NCBI GenBank assembly: GCA_024449915.1
Contig: JAMZAV010001741.1
Span: 62,001 to 126,000, forward strand
Length of the DNA: 64,000 nucleotides
Direction: 5' to 3'
Source of the DNA: Sweltsa coloradensis
Taxonomy: Eukaryota; Arthropoda; Insecta; Plecoptera; Chloroperlidae
Shown here: one piece after another, positions 1-12,500 of the stretch
Numbering within the stretch: the first letter of the stretch is position 1
Layout of the letters: the number at the start of each line of letters is the position of its first letter
Program-made: the position numbers and the translations under genes
The notes under the pieces: model-generated
Seen by the model: the letters and a program-made list of their open reading frames with translations, nothing else
What the model was told of the DNA's origin: nothing
Database searches by the model: none

Positions 1-1345
1 CTCCTTACAAAGTCTTCGGCTGTGATGCTGTGAGATAAAGAAGTTGAGCCAAGCTTTTCATTCTTTCTCCCTAGTTTCGCATTGAAAAGAAATAAGATCA
101 TTTCACCTGTCGATGAGTGCCAACTGCCAAGCCAACCATTTTCGTGGTAAAAAAGTAAAAAACTAAACTCAAAATCATAAAAAAATTGCTTGGCCATTGA
201 ATTTGGTTCATTACGAGAACCCTAAAAAGTCAATGGCCAAGAGCAATTTTATATGATTTTTTTTAGTTTAAATTTTTACTTTTTTACTACGAAAATGGTT
301 GGCTTAGCGCTCGTCAACAGGCGAAATGATCTTACTTCTTTTCAATGCGAAACTAGGGAGAAAGAATGAAAAGCTTGACTCAAATTCCATATCTCACAGC
401 ATTCACAGCCGAAAACTTTTGAAAGAGAGCTTGGCTGCCGTTTTATAACACAAATTGTATTTGTGGGGGATATTACATCTTTTTGCTGTTTGTTTCCTAT
501 CAAGGCATAAATGATTGGCTTTGAAGGATTTTTTTTCAAAGAGTCGATTCCTTCAAAAGTGGGTTGCTGTGTCAGATATTGGTGGTTTGTTTGAAGTTGG
601 GCTTGGGACACCACTCATAGTGTTGAATTTCTGACTTCTGTTTAGTTGTGCACAGTGGTTACCTTCCTCTCTCTCTCTCTCTGTCTGTCTCGCTGCTTTG
701 ATGTATACCGACACAAAATCTATTCCACTTTTGAAACTTCTCAGTTGTAGCGTTTTCTTTGAATGATTAAAATTTCTAGGTTTTGGATTTTTTTTTTTTT
801 TACATTTTTGGGCCCACAGTCCCCCCAAATTTAGCCCCTTGTGTTTTAGACGCTAGATATCTATAATGGTTAAGAGCATGTTTAATTTCAAGTTTGTATA
901 AATTACCACGCCTTAGTAATTAGGCTACGTGTTTTGATTATTATCCAACATTTTTATTTTCTCCAGTCCCTGTTACCCGATTTTGGTTTTGAAAGCAAAA
1001 GGCACAGCGTCTGAGGTAAATCTAAGTGTGGTCCAAGTTTCATAGTACGAAGATGTACCGTTTTCTCTGTAGGCTCTTATAACTTTCCGCGGAGAATTAA
1101 CCACCCAGCTAGCTAGCCAGCCGAAAGGATTTCAACGATGTTGAGGCACTTTTTTAACAAAGAACGGGTTATCGGATCGGGGTGATTATTGTTTTGGTAG
1201 GTCATGGTCCATGACTCATGGACCACATATCAGATCTTATACAGAGTTTTAAGATTGTAAATCTTCCGGGGCGGCGTGTGCAGATAGCTGAAAAAAAACT
1301 CGGGTAGCTGTATACAGGGCCGAGTTCGCCGTCGCCTAAGCACAG
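1..1345. repeat. Dispersed repeat family R1, copy 1, with 5' fold-back
   Basis: Positions 1-200 and about 225-430 are inverted copies of each other around a centre near 215 (CTTCGGCTGTG versus CACAGCCGAA; both contain AATGGCCAAG). The sequence from about 430 to 1345 recurs, diverged, at 58980-60020, and the fold-back arm recurs at 58690-58900. The family carries no recognisable ORF. Confidence 0.75.
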
Positions 1346-1348
1346 TTC

Positions 1349-2080
1349 ATTCAACAATTTGTCCGTTAAAAATAAAAACTATTGAAAACACTCCTTAAAA
1401 TTGACCCTTTGGGCACCCCTTTACCCCGCATCCACCACTGGCCAACAAGTAGATTTCTACTCCAAAATAACAACCCTTTCAAAATATATAAGGTTTAATC
1501 TAAACGGTCAATTTCCCCCATTTTGTCTTTTTTTGGGAAAATGTTGATGACTCTATTTTTCATTTCTTACACGAATCTTAAGTCTAAAATAGATTTCATT
1601 CAACGCTTTGGCCATGAAAAAATAAAAACTGTTGAAAACACCCCCTTAAAATTGACCCTTTAGGCACCCCTGTACACCGCATCCACAAGTACATCTACCA
1701 CTGGCCAACTGGCCAACAAATGGATTTCGACTCCAAAATAATAACCCTTTCAGAATATATCAGTTCTAACCAAAACGAACAATTTGGGGCCATTTCGACT
1801 TTGATTTTGGAAAACTCAAAATAAGTTATTTCCGGTAGGGCCTACATATAAGAAAATAAAAATATGGATAACATCCTATTTGTCATTCCTTACACGAATC
1901 AAAAATCAAAAATAGATTCCGTTCAACGGTTTGGCCTTAAAAAAATAAAAACGGTTATAAAGTTCAGCACAATTGACCCTTTGGGCACCCCTGTACTCCG
2001 CACCCACCACTGGCCAACTGGTTAACAAGTGGATTTCTACTTCTAAATAATCAACCTTTCATAATATATGGGTCTCCATT
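1349..2080. repeat. Three diverged tandem units of about 250-320 bp
   Basis: The block containing ATTGACCCTTTGGGCACCCC and then CCACTGGCCAAC occurs at about 1399, 1652 and 1972 with similar flanks (ACACGAATC, TTCAACG-TTTGGCC). No coding potential seen. Confidence 0.75.
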
Positions 2081-2467
2081 TCTCTGCAGGGGGGGGGGAG
2101 AGAGAGGATCCAACTAATGGTGGGGCCCGGTCTATAGAAGGACACCGCAGCAAGAGACTTAAGAGGCAAGAGGAGAAAGCTGGGTAGGTGTGGAAGCGAT
2201 GGGATTGTGGGAGGATAGAAAGAGATAGAAAAATTTAGTTGCAAACCCCAAGCTGTGCCAGAAGCGGGAAACGGCAATGGATAATGATGTTTATTTCTTT
2301 CAAGAATTTATTGATAGATCTAATTTATCAATTTCAATTTTTACCTTAAATAGGCAAAGGCCTGTGATACCTATGCAAAGTAACAAAAACTAACATAGGT
2401 CTACTCTATGCCAACTTAAAATACAAAATACCAATAATTTAGCATTAGGCCTAAAAAAATTTAAAAC

Positions 2468-3259
2468 TAGGGTTGCCGTTTGATAATCGATATATCGATC
2501 AATACAATTATTTCCCGAAACGATCGATACGTAATCGATTCAGCCTTCCGAAATTTTGGAATTAACCGCTCACTCTGCAGAACTTTATAAAATATCGCCA
2601 GTCGACTATTAATCGCTTTGTTCTGTGAAACATTTGTCCACTGCAAGATCTACAACACGCCTAAGGTGTCAAGTCCTAAGCACAACGCATCGCCCCTGCC
2701 CTGCTGCAGTGTAGGCAACTTGCATGGCGTGTGTGTTGCTGGGCGGTGCAGGCGCCGATTGCTCAACCTCGCCTCGTGACGAGGTTTCCAGCAAGTCCCA
2801 ACTGGTATTGTAGTACGCCACTCAAGGTCAACACAAGCATCTATCAAGATGAATTCCTCCCCACCCCGTGCCAACTCGGTATCGCTTTACTTCATTCCAT
2901 AGTGCTACGATAATATTATCTTATCAGTTCTCTCAGACCAATATTATGGCGTTTTCCAAAGTTACGTAGAATATGATTCATCTCGTCACATAATAAATAT
3001 TGGAGTATTGAATAGTTACTGATAATATCTCGTAAATGAATGAACGACAATCACAACAAACCTGAAATGAAACTTCACAGAACTAAGATTTCTGAGAAGC
3101 ACGACCTTCACAAAGACAACACACGAGCCGGGTAGCATTTGATTAATTGTCGATCAACGTAAAAAATAACGATATTTATCGATTGATAATCTATTGTCTA
3201 TTGCACATGCCCGATTATCGATACCTACCTATCCAAATTCATATTGAACGGCAACCCTA
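2468..3259. mobile_element. hAT-type non-autonomous transposon with intact 8-bp target duplication
   Basis: The ends are TAGGGTTGCCGTT and its inverse. The 8-bp direct repeat TTTAAAAC flanks both sides (2460-2467 and 3260-3267), the hAT target-site length. The interior has several ATCGAT-rich palindromic stretches. Short ORFs inside (2650-2913) have no recognisable domain. It lies just downstream of KLHL exon 5, in the next intron. Confidence 0.85.
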
Positions 3260-3323
3260 TTTAAAACTACTGGAAATAAGCATAAACTAAATTAACCAAC
3301 ACAATTGAATTATTAACACTTGC

Positions 3324-3546
3324 CTGCATCTTCTAGTCGGCATCTCCGCCACTTGATACCACCTTTCTTCTTTGAAATCATAGCACTCCACACTGCGAAT
3401 TGCCTTTGGTGCTTGCCCGCCAACTACTAGAAGAACTTTGGGTAGGCCAACAGGTTGTCTTGGCTTTGTTCGAGGTGTTTTGAACTGAACTTTTTGTTCT
3501 CCTTTTAGTAGGTGGTATTTTAAAGCTTCGATTAAAAAATCCTTGC
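3324..3546 (-). CDS. KLHL3: KLHL exon 5 (BACK-kelch linker and first kelch blade)
   Basis: The acceptor TTTTACAG precedes 3546. The exon completes a cysteine codon and reads KDFLIEALKYHLL, then LPKVLLVVGGQAPKAIRSVE and the kelch strand ending PTRRCR. The exon end is placed at 3324, where CAG is followed by GCAAGT, a GC donor that otherwise matches consensus. No GT gives a sensible continuation, and the ORF past this point is not kelch-like. Confidence 0.9.
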
Positions 3547-6500
3547 CTGTAAAAAAATACAAAATATGATTAATAAAAGCAACAAAAATCAAGATCTTTC
3601 TTACATAGGCCACACTAACAATACCTTTCGAGCCCCTACATAGTTAGGGGCATATATTGTAACCAGTATCTAGGCCTCCGCCTACAGTTAAGGATAAGGT
3701 TCTGGTTATAATTAAAACTCATTTTTGTTTGGAATTAAAAGTAATAAAACACATAGTAGCCCAGGGTTGCCACCAAGAAAAAATAAAAATCCTGTTTGAG
3801 CACATCAAAAATCCTTAGAAATCCTTAAATGAAACACCCAAATCCTTAAAAATCCTTTTAATGCCTAAATGAACCAATTAATTTCTATATGATAGGGCCT
3901 ATCAATATACCGTATCATAAAATGTAATTGTTGTAAAAAAAATGAAAATATAAATTTTTTAAAGAGTAGATATTAGAGATAGAGAGTAGAGATTTTTAAT
4001 GATTTGAGGCCAAATAGGGTTGATAAGGTAGGGCCTATCACCATTAATGCATTTTTTCAACAATTTTTACGATCTCACAACCGCGTTTTATGACCCGGCA
4101 CCTTCGTCCTCCACCATTTATACCAGCCAGGTTAATTTAAAGGTGGGCTGTACTCAAGGGTCTGAGTATTTTCTTAAGAATGACAATGTAAAAACTATAA
4201 TGCCGAAAACCCCATCAAAAATGGGTAAGAACTCGCGAAACGACAGCGTGTTGAAGTTCTGGGGTGGTCGTCCGTGACGTCACCGCTCCCACTCACCCAG
4301 CGGTCGCAGCCTGCGCGGACCTCATGCTGTCTGACCTGACTGTGCTAGCAGGGAACAACATCTTCCCTTCATATATGTGTGGGCGTTATAGGGGTAGCAG
4401 TGCGAAGTGACCAATCCTTCTAATTCAATGTAAAACCTGGGTAGTTATTGAAGCATTTCATTTTATTATTCTAATTGACTAAATGCCAGGCGGCAGTGTT
4501 GTGATTTTGTGCTAAAACGTATTTTATTGTGTATTGTAACACACATAACAAAAACTTGTAGAAATACAGCCAAACCTTACACACTCAAAAGGAATGAGAT
4601 CTAAAAAAGGCCCAAGCTCATCTACCCTTCCACATTTGCGCATTCTTAATTCATAAACGTACAGTGTCCCATAACAGAATCCTCGAAAAGCTTGGCAAAA
4701 TAGAATTTGCGATTATTAATTTAACGTAATAGTTTATCCAAGTTCTTTTTTTCTAATTAATTTAAACGTAAACACGCAAATTCTATTTTGCCAAGCTTTT
4801 CGAGGATGCTGTTATGGGACACTGTACGTTTATGAATTAAGAATGCGCAAATGTGGAAGGGTAGATGAGCTTGGCCCTTTTTTTAGATCTCATTCCTTTT
4901 GAGTGTGTAAGGTTTGGCTGTATTTCTACAAGTTTTTGTTATGTGTGTGATCTCATTACTTTTTCAAGTTCCATTACAAAATTATTTGTTAAGATATAAT
5001 ATTTTTATCAAAGTTGATTTAATTTTTATGGTATTAGCAATAACAATAGGATGTAAAATATCTAGGCCCGGATTCATGTACATCCTGGGTATAGGTGGTA
5101 TAACCATGGTATAACGACGGTATAAGGACTGGTTAAGTGTAGGCAACTCACATCCAATTAAAACTTTCCCATGTAACAACAAACGCACAACTAATGTTAT
5201 TTTACACCTATTTCACTGCATCCACAGCCATGTAAATCATCAGATAATCAAAAGCATAGATACTACTAAAATTTTCACCATCTTTTGTTTTACATTTTCA
5301 TTAAAAGTGACAGGAGATTGCGTGAGTTGATTAATAGAAAAGAAAAGGCTTATTGCCGTAAATTTTGGAATAGCCTAGGACTATCATACCATTGTTTGTC
5401 TGCATTAGGATTGTAGTAATCAAAACTAGTTATTTGTGCGGGAAGTGTGTCAAAACAAGGTTGTGCTGGCCTAGGGTTGACTAAGAAAGGCCTAGGGCTT
5501 GTCAAACATGTAGTGTAAGTATTTATTTATCTAGTCCTATAGCCTAATGGAACTTTAGACCTACACTGTTGCATTATAAATAATTTTCCACATCTGGGCC
5601 TAGGCCAGGGCCCCTATTCAGTAACTTCACGGGTTCAACTCTGTCACGGGACCGACTCTGTAGTAACAGTAATCGTTCCGGTTGTTGTTGGTCGAGGTCG
5701 AAAGGTATGATTTACATGGGCGTGGACCGTCAAATGTGAACAAATGATTCGCAGTCAGTTGTCAAATATTCGAAATGACATAGATGTGTGTATTATTTCC
5801 AATCGGGGCAAAATTGGATTTAAATGGAATAATTTCATTAAAAAAGGGAACGCACGGGACTTTTAGGGGTAGGCCCTTACTAAAGGTAGGTTTTCTTTGA
5901 GCATTACTATTGTTATTCGTTTGATAAAGTTAAAAATCTGGTTGTGTTTACGTGTAAGCCAAGGCTTATCATCCACCATTTTATAGAAATATAACCGAGT
6001 CGGACTCAGTTGTCACGGATTATATCGCAACGATATCGACCTCAACTGGGTCGATCACTTACAACCGAGTTGATTACGGTAGAAAACGCCTGGGTCCAAC
6101 TCCGTCAGAGTTATAGAATCGCAGTCCAGGGACGGTTTCTGATTTGTTTTATGAGAGTATAATGACACCTTTTCTCGTTCCACACAAAGAAGAAAAATTT
6201 AAAATGTCCGCTATTTGTTTACTTATCGCACTTTCCCGCCTAACTCTGCTTGTACCGTCAACAAGTGTCAAGTAACTATAGTTACTTGTTGATTGTATGC
6301 CTAGTGTATAAGGCTTATTTTAAAACCTTTATTTGGAAGCCTTCCAGCAAACTTTTTCAACTTTTTTTTTCAAAAGAGACTATATTACTATAACCTTAAT
6401 GTCCATGTAAAATATGAACATTGTAGCCCCATCCGTCTGGTCAGAATCGCGGGCCGATTGAAACTGACTATTAGATGTTAGCAGTAGCAGTAGCAGTAGC

Positions 6501-9500
6501 AGTAGCAGTAGCTAACAACCATAAAGTGATTTTGAGCATGTTTCAAGCCATTTTTTCACCAAGAAGGAATAATCGTACCCCAATAAAATTTGCCATGTGT
6601 TGTCAGGTACCTAAATCCCCTCGATTGTGATAGTTTTCAAGTTCACATCACGTTACATGACGGCTGGGTAACACCTCGAAATCACCCCAACTCTGCTTGG
6701 TGTATAAGGTGCTTGAGTGTGTAGCGCACCGCGGCTTGGCTGCGGCGCCCTAACGGGCACCTAGATTGTTAGATGACCCCATGATTATGAACATGAACAC
6801 ACGTCAATATGACTATATGTTGCATATTCGGGTGCAGTAATCAGCCAGGAAAATCAGTGGTCGTCGATGGAAAGAAAGTTAGTTTTCAGTTTCCAAATCG
6901 TGATAGATCGCCGACTCGTCATAAATCTTGCTTGAAGAAAATTAATTGCGTGGGGTTTACACCTAGTAAATATTCTGTTGTATGTGCAACCCACTTTATG
7001 ACGAAGAATTTGAAATATCATCTAATTTTAAAAATCAGTTTGGCATGCCGCCCGCATATTAGGCTCAATTTCATATCCCGTGTTAAAAAAGGATTCAATG
7101 CCGTCAATAAAATTAAAAGGGGGAGATTCATCGTTTCAACCTGTCACAAAAAAGCGCCGAGTGGGACTTAGTATTTGTACCCAAGAAGAAAGATAGTGAG
7201 CGATGCTGTCAAAGAAAGCGAGAGTTTTGAATTTGATACAGAGTTACAATGTATTTATTATTAAACGAGGGAGCGGAGCGACCGAGTGTCTCATTATTAA
7301 ACGAGGGAGCGGAGCGACCGAGTGTCTCAATTCAACTCAAACGGCTCTCATTCTGTGATTCTGTCTGTCTGTCCGTACGTCGAAAATCAGCCGAACCGCT
7401 GAACAGATTTAGCTGAAATTTTAAACAGACATCCGGTACGAGTATACTGAGAACTGTTAACAAAATCAGCTTGATCCACTGCGATTTAAGCCTACAATAA
7501 ATAAAAATGTGATTTTTTTAATTATCGATAGCATTTGTTTAGTAGCAGCTAGCGGAACGTGATTTGCGTGGCTTACATGGCACAGTGGTAAGCATTTAGC
7601 CTACCGCACGGAGGGTTGGGGTTCGATTCCCGTTAGTTCAAACTTTTTTTATATTTTTACATCCACATATTATTTTTGAGGGGTGTTAAATGGGAAATAA
7701 AAATTAGGTGATTTTGTTTCATCTTGGAAATTTGTTAATGTTTTACGCTAATACGTTTTGAACACGATTCGCATTTTAAATGTTCAATTTAAATAACTAG
7801 GGAAACGCCAAATTCGTTGTTAAACGAGTGAGTGAGCCATGTGTTGAGTACTCGGTATCAATCCCCATACTGGGCTCGATCCAGCCTTAGGTATAGGGGA
7901 GGAAAGGGGATGTTCCCGGGTACTCAACACTTGGCTCACTCACTCGTTTGACAACGACTTTGGCGTTTCCCTAGTTATTACAATTATTGTATTGTATAGC
8001 CGGAGATAGAAATTCATGTCGGAACAACTGTGTTGTTGAACGAGAATTCCACCCAGGAAATAGGAATTCAACGTGAATTAATCCGTTATGACTGTCGTTG
8101 GCAGACTATCGAAGATGACGCCCCTGTGGATAATGATAAAGATGTGTATGTATCTTCAGAGTGTTCTTCCTCAGAGTGCATTACTGACGACGACGTACCA
8201 TCTAATGATGACGACTTATTATCTAGTGATGACAACGTTCCTAGTTTCATTGTGTCACTCATGTATTTCAAAGCAAAGCAAATCAAAGCGTAACGCAATG
8301 TGAATAATCAATAATCCAATTCGCGTCTTCTTCCCCATCTCCGTTTCCCCACCCACGCAGAAAGAGTTTCAACAACTTTCATACACTGTATAGCATGACG
8401 TGTATTAGTATCATGGCCCAATATATTTCTCAAGTGTCCAAAATGATTGGTCACAGTGAATGGAGGTTAAAAGGGGTTAAGGGCTCTTCCGTGAACAATG
8501 ACCATTTTACACAATAAGACACCCAAAGTTATTTTCTGGAGTCTTCTGTACTGCATCATAAACTTTCACCACGCAGTCAGTACGATAGTGTCTTGTGAGT
8601 GTGATGGCCGTTATTCAACCCTATCATTTTGAGTCTCGACGTTCTGATAGAAGGGGGGGGGGGGGGGGAGAGAATAAACCAAAAAAATCACTTACAGGCA
8701 GATCAGGGAATTTCTCGATTTGGTTAGTCGGGAAACACTCCCGTAGGTGTATATATTCAGATGTATAATGCAACTACAATTCAGAGCTTAAAATGTACCC
8801 ATCCTGATGGTCTAGTGGTTAAGACGCCTGTCTGGAATGCGGGAGATCCGTGGTTCGATTCCCGGTTGGGGCGGACTTTTTTAATTTCTGAATTGTAGTA
8901 AATAATAGATCAGGGAATATTGATTGGTGTGATTGTGGGTAGTGCGTAATAACGTTGATAGACGAAACTAGTGTGTGTTGCAGTGACAGTAAAGTAATAA
9001 GGGAACATCAGGGCAGTGCTGACTGAATCACATAACATATTATTTTTGTAAAGTGTCGTGTTAAATCTTGATACACTGAACACAGCAAATCACTTATTAG
9101 CAATGCATGCGCCTGATAGCCAATTAGTAATTCTAAACGAAGCATTTAATAATACATATCACTACGTTGCTTACAAACAATTTGTTTACTGGATGAATTC
9201 GTGGTCAACATTTAGCAAAAAGTGAAGGAAGGTTATTGGGATACTCATCGTGTGTTGTGAACTGTATTCGCGAAAGGTACCCAGAATCAACAGGGTTTTA
9301 TGTTGGTTTTAAAGCAGCTGACGGTTACGAGCCAGAGAATTTTGAATAACTTTCTTCATTGGTGAGTTAATTGAGTTAATTATTTTGTTATTTAGCAATA
9401 CTATTATTGGGGTAGTCAGTCCGGCGAAAGCACGGGCTTGAGCCATGCAAGCATAGTGTGTAGTTGGCTGCAGCCAGCGACCCGCGGCCATTGAGACTAC

Positions 9501-12500
9501 GGAGCGGTAACGTAGGCACCCCCACCCCTCCAACTTTGAGGCGGGCTAGCTCTTGAACGGCTCGTGCGTTTGAGCTCGGGTTTTTACTGGGGTTATTGAA
9601 ATCGAGTCAAAAGTGGGTTTAATACATAAAAACGCGTTTTTGAAATTTACCCCGTGCTTTAACTACAGCCCACCTTTAATTGAGACTACCTACCAGGCAC
9701 CTCAACCAAAATTCCAAAATTTTGCATTTTTGGTGTAAATTTTGATATTTATACATCGAAAATATTCCCACTTATCGATATCGCATTGAAATATAGATTT
9801 TTTGACCAGCCCTAGTTAAAAAAAGAAAACAAAGAACAATTTTTTTTTTTTAAAATCTGTAAATCGGAATAAAAATCCGTCGATCCGTTTTGCACCCTCA
9901 AAATCCGTTAAAACGGATAAAATCCGTAAAAACGGCAACCCTGCTGTAAACCCATTAGGTCAGTTTTTCCTAGAGACGTACGACAAATTGGATAAGACCT
10001 AGAGCCTACCTGGACAGTACCTACCATTTTTGGAAAAAGTGGTTAGGCCCAATTTACTTGTTGCACAGAGACAAAATTCATAATTTGATACAAATATAAA
10101 ATGTTCTCATTCATTTGCTTGTAGGGCCTGGGTAGTCTATGTACCAATTAGGCATACCTACCTTAAGCTCACTATTGTCTTACCAGCCCACTCCCACTGT
10201 AATATAGCGAGCGAAGCGAGCGTTTCCATTTGACTCTGCCGGAAAAAATAGCCACTGTTTTTTTTTGTATGTCTCGCCATAACGTTCGAACGGAGGTTCG
10301 GATAGAGTTGAAATTTGGACCATCCGCAAGCTTCAATCTGGATTGAATGCCATTATTTTTGTGGCAAAATTGTTCAAAAAGTTAAAAAGTTAGGGCCTAC
10401 ATTAAAGTTGATCAAAAGTTTTTTTTTCAAACTAAAACGGCGACAAAATCTGAGGTGGCCAAATCAATTAGAATGTCCGTCCGGTCATGAATATGTTAAT
10501 TTTATTTTGATCCGATAAGTAGTGTAGATGGAAATTACATTTTAACAAAAGTAATATTACCATGGCAACGAAAAGTCGCACGAGGTTTCTGGCCACTAGA
10601 AGTAATCAAAATACTATCGAGGAAGCAGTGTATTATTTGTTACCAAAGAGTTAAAATAGTTTTCCCAAGGAAATGATGTCAAGGTCCTCTAGATGGCAGC
10701 GGATTTTATCCACAAAGTAAAGATTTACCCACGAGTTTATCCAAATACCTTGGCAATAATAAATAATATTGGAAACATGGCCGGATGGCCCCATGGACAG
10801 CGAACGTCGCACATTTAAAAAATGTGCCATGTGGGTCTAGCTATAGCACGTGCTCGCTTATCAACGCGTCCAACTGAGCGTTTCCTAGTTTAGTGAAAAT
10901 ACCGATAGGTCCTACCTACCTTTTAAAAAATCGGATTCCAATTAAATGGATTTGAATGAAACTTTTACCATTGTATAGGTCTACAATAGGCCAGGGTTGC
11001 CGTTTTTACGGATTTTATCCGTTTTAAACGGATTTAGAGGGTGCAAAACCGATCGACGAATTTTTATTCCAATTCACGGATTAAAAAAAAAAAAAAAAAA
11101 TTTGGTTTTTAGTTTTACGCCGTTTTTAACTAGGGATGGTCAAAAAATCTATATTTCAATCGATAAGTGGGAATATTTTAGATGTATTAATAGTAAATAC
11201 CAAAGTTTACACCAAAAATGCAAAATTTCAGAATTTTGGTGGAGGTGCCGGGTAGGTAGGCTAAATTAAATTAACCTGGCTGGTGCATGTAGTGGAGGTG
11301 CCGGGTCATAAAATGCGGTTATGGGATCGTAAAAATCGTTAAATATGCATTTATGGTGATACCTCATCAACCCTATTTGGCCTCAAATCATTAATATAGG
11401 CCTAGGCCTAGGGGAGAGGGGGGGACATTGGTACAGTTCAGAACGTTTCAATTTTTTTTACATATACATGTGCAAATTTGGGAATGAGACTTTTGTCATA
11501 GTAAAATACAACCCTTAATCTATGATATGTGTACTACATCTTTCACATTTGTGACCACTACTAATAAATAATCCACATATAGAAAATTATTACAAATGTA
11601 CCAATGTACCCCATAGGCGGGGCACATTGGTACTAGTATGGGGCACATTGGTACACACATGTTTACTGGTCAGTATTTACAAGTTTAGGCCTACATAGGG
11701 TGTTTATTTTATGTATGTCAATAGTGGTTTACATACATGAGCTAATAAACTTGTCCACATAGACCCTAGTATTAGGTGTGTGCTTAAAATTAGCTTAACG
11801 TTAAACTACGTTATTGTGGGAAAATATCTAGATCAAGGTTTGCCTACAATAGACAGACAGCTTATATACTACACTAGAATGCTATTTTACTATGTATATA
11901 TACTAAATACTAATCTAGGCCTAAGATAGACTGCAACATTAGGTCTACAGATAGATTTTTTTAGTAACACTAGCTGGTGCATAGGGCCTGTAATGTACCA
12001 ATGCGCCCCCAAGGCCGTGTACCAATGTGCCCCATCGGGTATTGTTTTAGAAAATAAATTCCAAAAATTTGAGGTTAGGTGTACAGTCATAGCAATGTGC
12101 TTAAAAATAATCAGATAAATTGCGGTCATCCCATAAAAAAAATAGCTTGAATTACCTACAATAACATTATAATCAACCATTACAAAGTTTATCACAACTA
12201 TTTACTTTCCACATCACTAAATACAATTTATATCATAACTTAGCCATTTATCAATGGAAATGGCTCAGATTTTCAGAGCTGGTAGAGTTCCTCACTGCCA
12301 TCTAGATCACTCATAATACACTGCTGAAAATTACACATGGGTGGCAAAAATTTAACTGTACCAATGTGCCCCCTGTACCAATGTCCCCCCCTCTCCTACT
12401 CTTAACAAAATATATATTTTTCAATTTTTTTCAAAACAATTACATCATGAGAATATATCGATATCATATCGAAATTAGTACATTTGGGCATTAAAAGGAT

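Larger units (their letters stand above)
8700..9349 (+). pseudogene. P2X7 receptor C-terminal-domain-like (P2RX7_C) gene, decayed
   Basis: A possible acceptor CTTACAG (8691-8697) is followed by coding sequence that a SINE splits (8712-8906). Resuming, it reads GNIDWCDCG, a stop codon, then CV and VCC (8913-9010), the Cys cluster that opens the zinc-binding ballast domain of P2X7. Further on come LNLDTLNTA (about 9063-9090), NNTYHYVAYKQFVYW (about 9145-9190) and, after a TGA and a one-base shift, SCVVNCIRERYPESTGFYVG (about 9250-9310), ending with a stop at 9349. These match, in order, the W-C-x-C-G, CL-x-x-x-VL, AYRQF and IPxCVVxxIRxxFP landmarks of the domain. Several stops and shifts show it is dead. 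The similarity is by eye. Confidence 0.65.
4141..9675 (+). mobile_element. TTAA-flanked transposon, Kolobok-like (piggyBac-type target)
   Basis: Perfect 12-bp inverted ends AGGTGGGCTGTA / TACAGCCCACCT are flanked by TTAA at 4137-4140 and 9676-9679. The homologous empty site is present in element B near 11262 (CTAAATTAAATTAACC), where one TTAA replaces TTAA-element-TTAA. A THAP ORF inside (6809-7171) favours the Kolobok superfamily, whose known members have TTAA targets and THAP-bearing transposases; piggyBac is the alternative. No catalytic core was recognised. It contains younger insertions: a fold-back (4540-4950), HINE-like sequence (7258-7974) and a SINE (8712-8906). Confidence 0.85.
3762..9943 (-). 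mobile_element. hAT-like element, copy A, carrying a large nested insertion
   Basis: The termini are CAGGGTTGCC and GGCAACCCTG. Sequence 3762-4136 is an inverted diverged copy of the right part of element B (about 11260-12590), and 9680-9943 is an inverted copy of its left part (10992-11265). Copy A is therefore the same family in reverse orientation, enlarged by the TTAA-flanked element at 4141-9675. No 8-bp target duplication is visible (left TAGTAGCC, right CTGTAAAC), so at least one end may have been rearranged. Confidence 0.75.

Noticed and set aside
4047..4277. 76-codon plus-strand ORF
   Set aside because: It crosses the junction between the hAT-like copy A and the TTAA element at 4137, so it cannot be an ancestral gene.
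6809..7171. THAP ORF as a host gene
   Set aside because: It lies inside the TTAA element, lacks the conserved tryptophan and has no supporting exons around it.
3762..9943. Copy A as a simple hAT insertion with target duplication
   Set aside because: The 8-bp flanks do not match, unlike copy B; I keep the family assignment but not a clean insertion.
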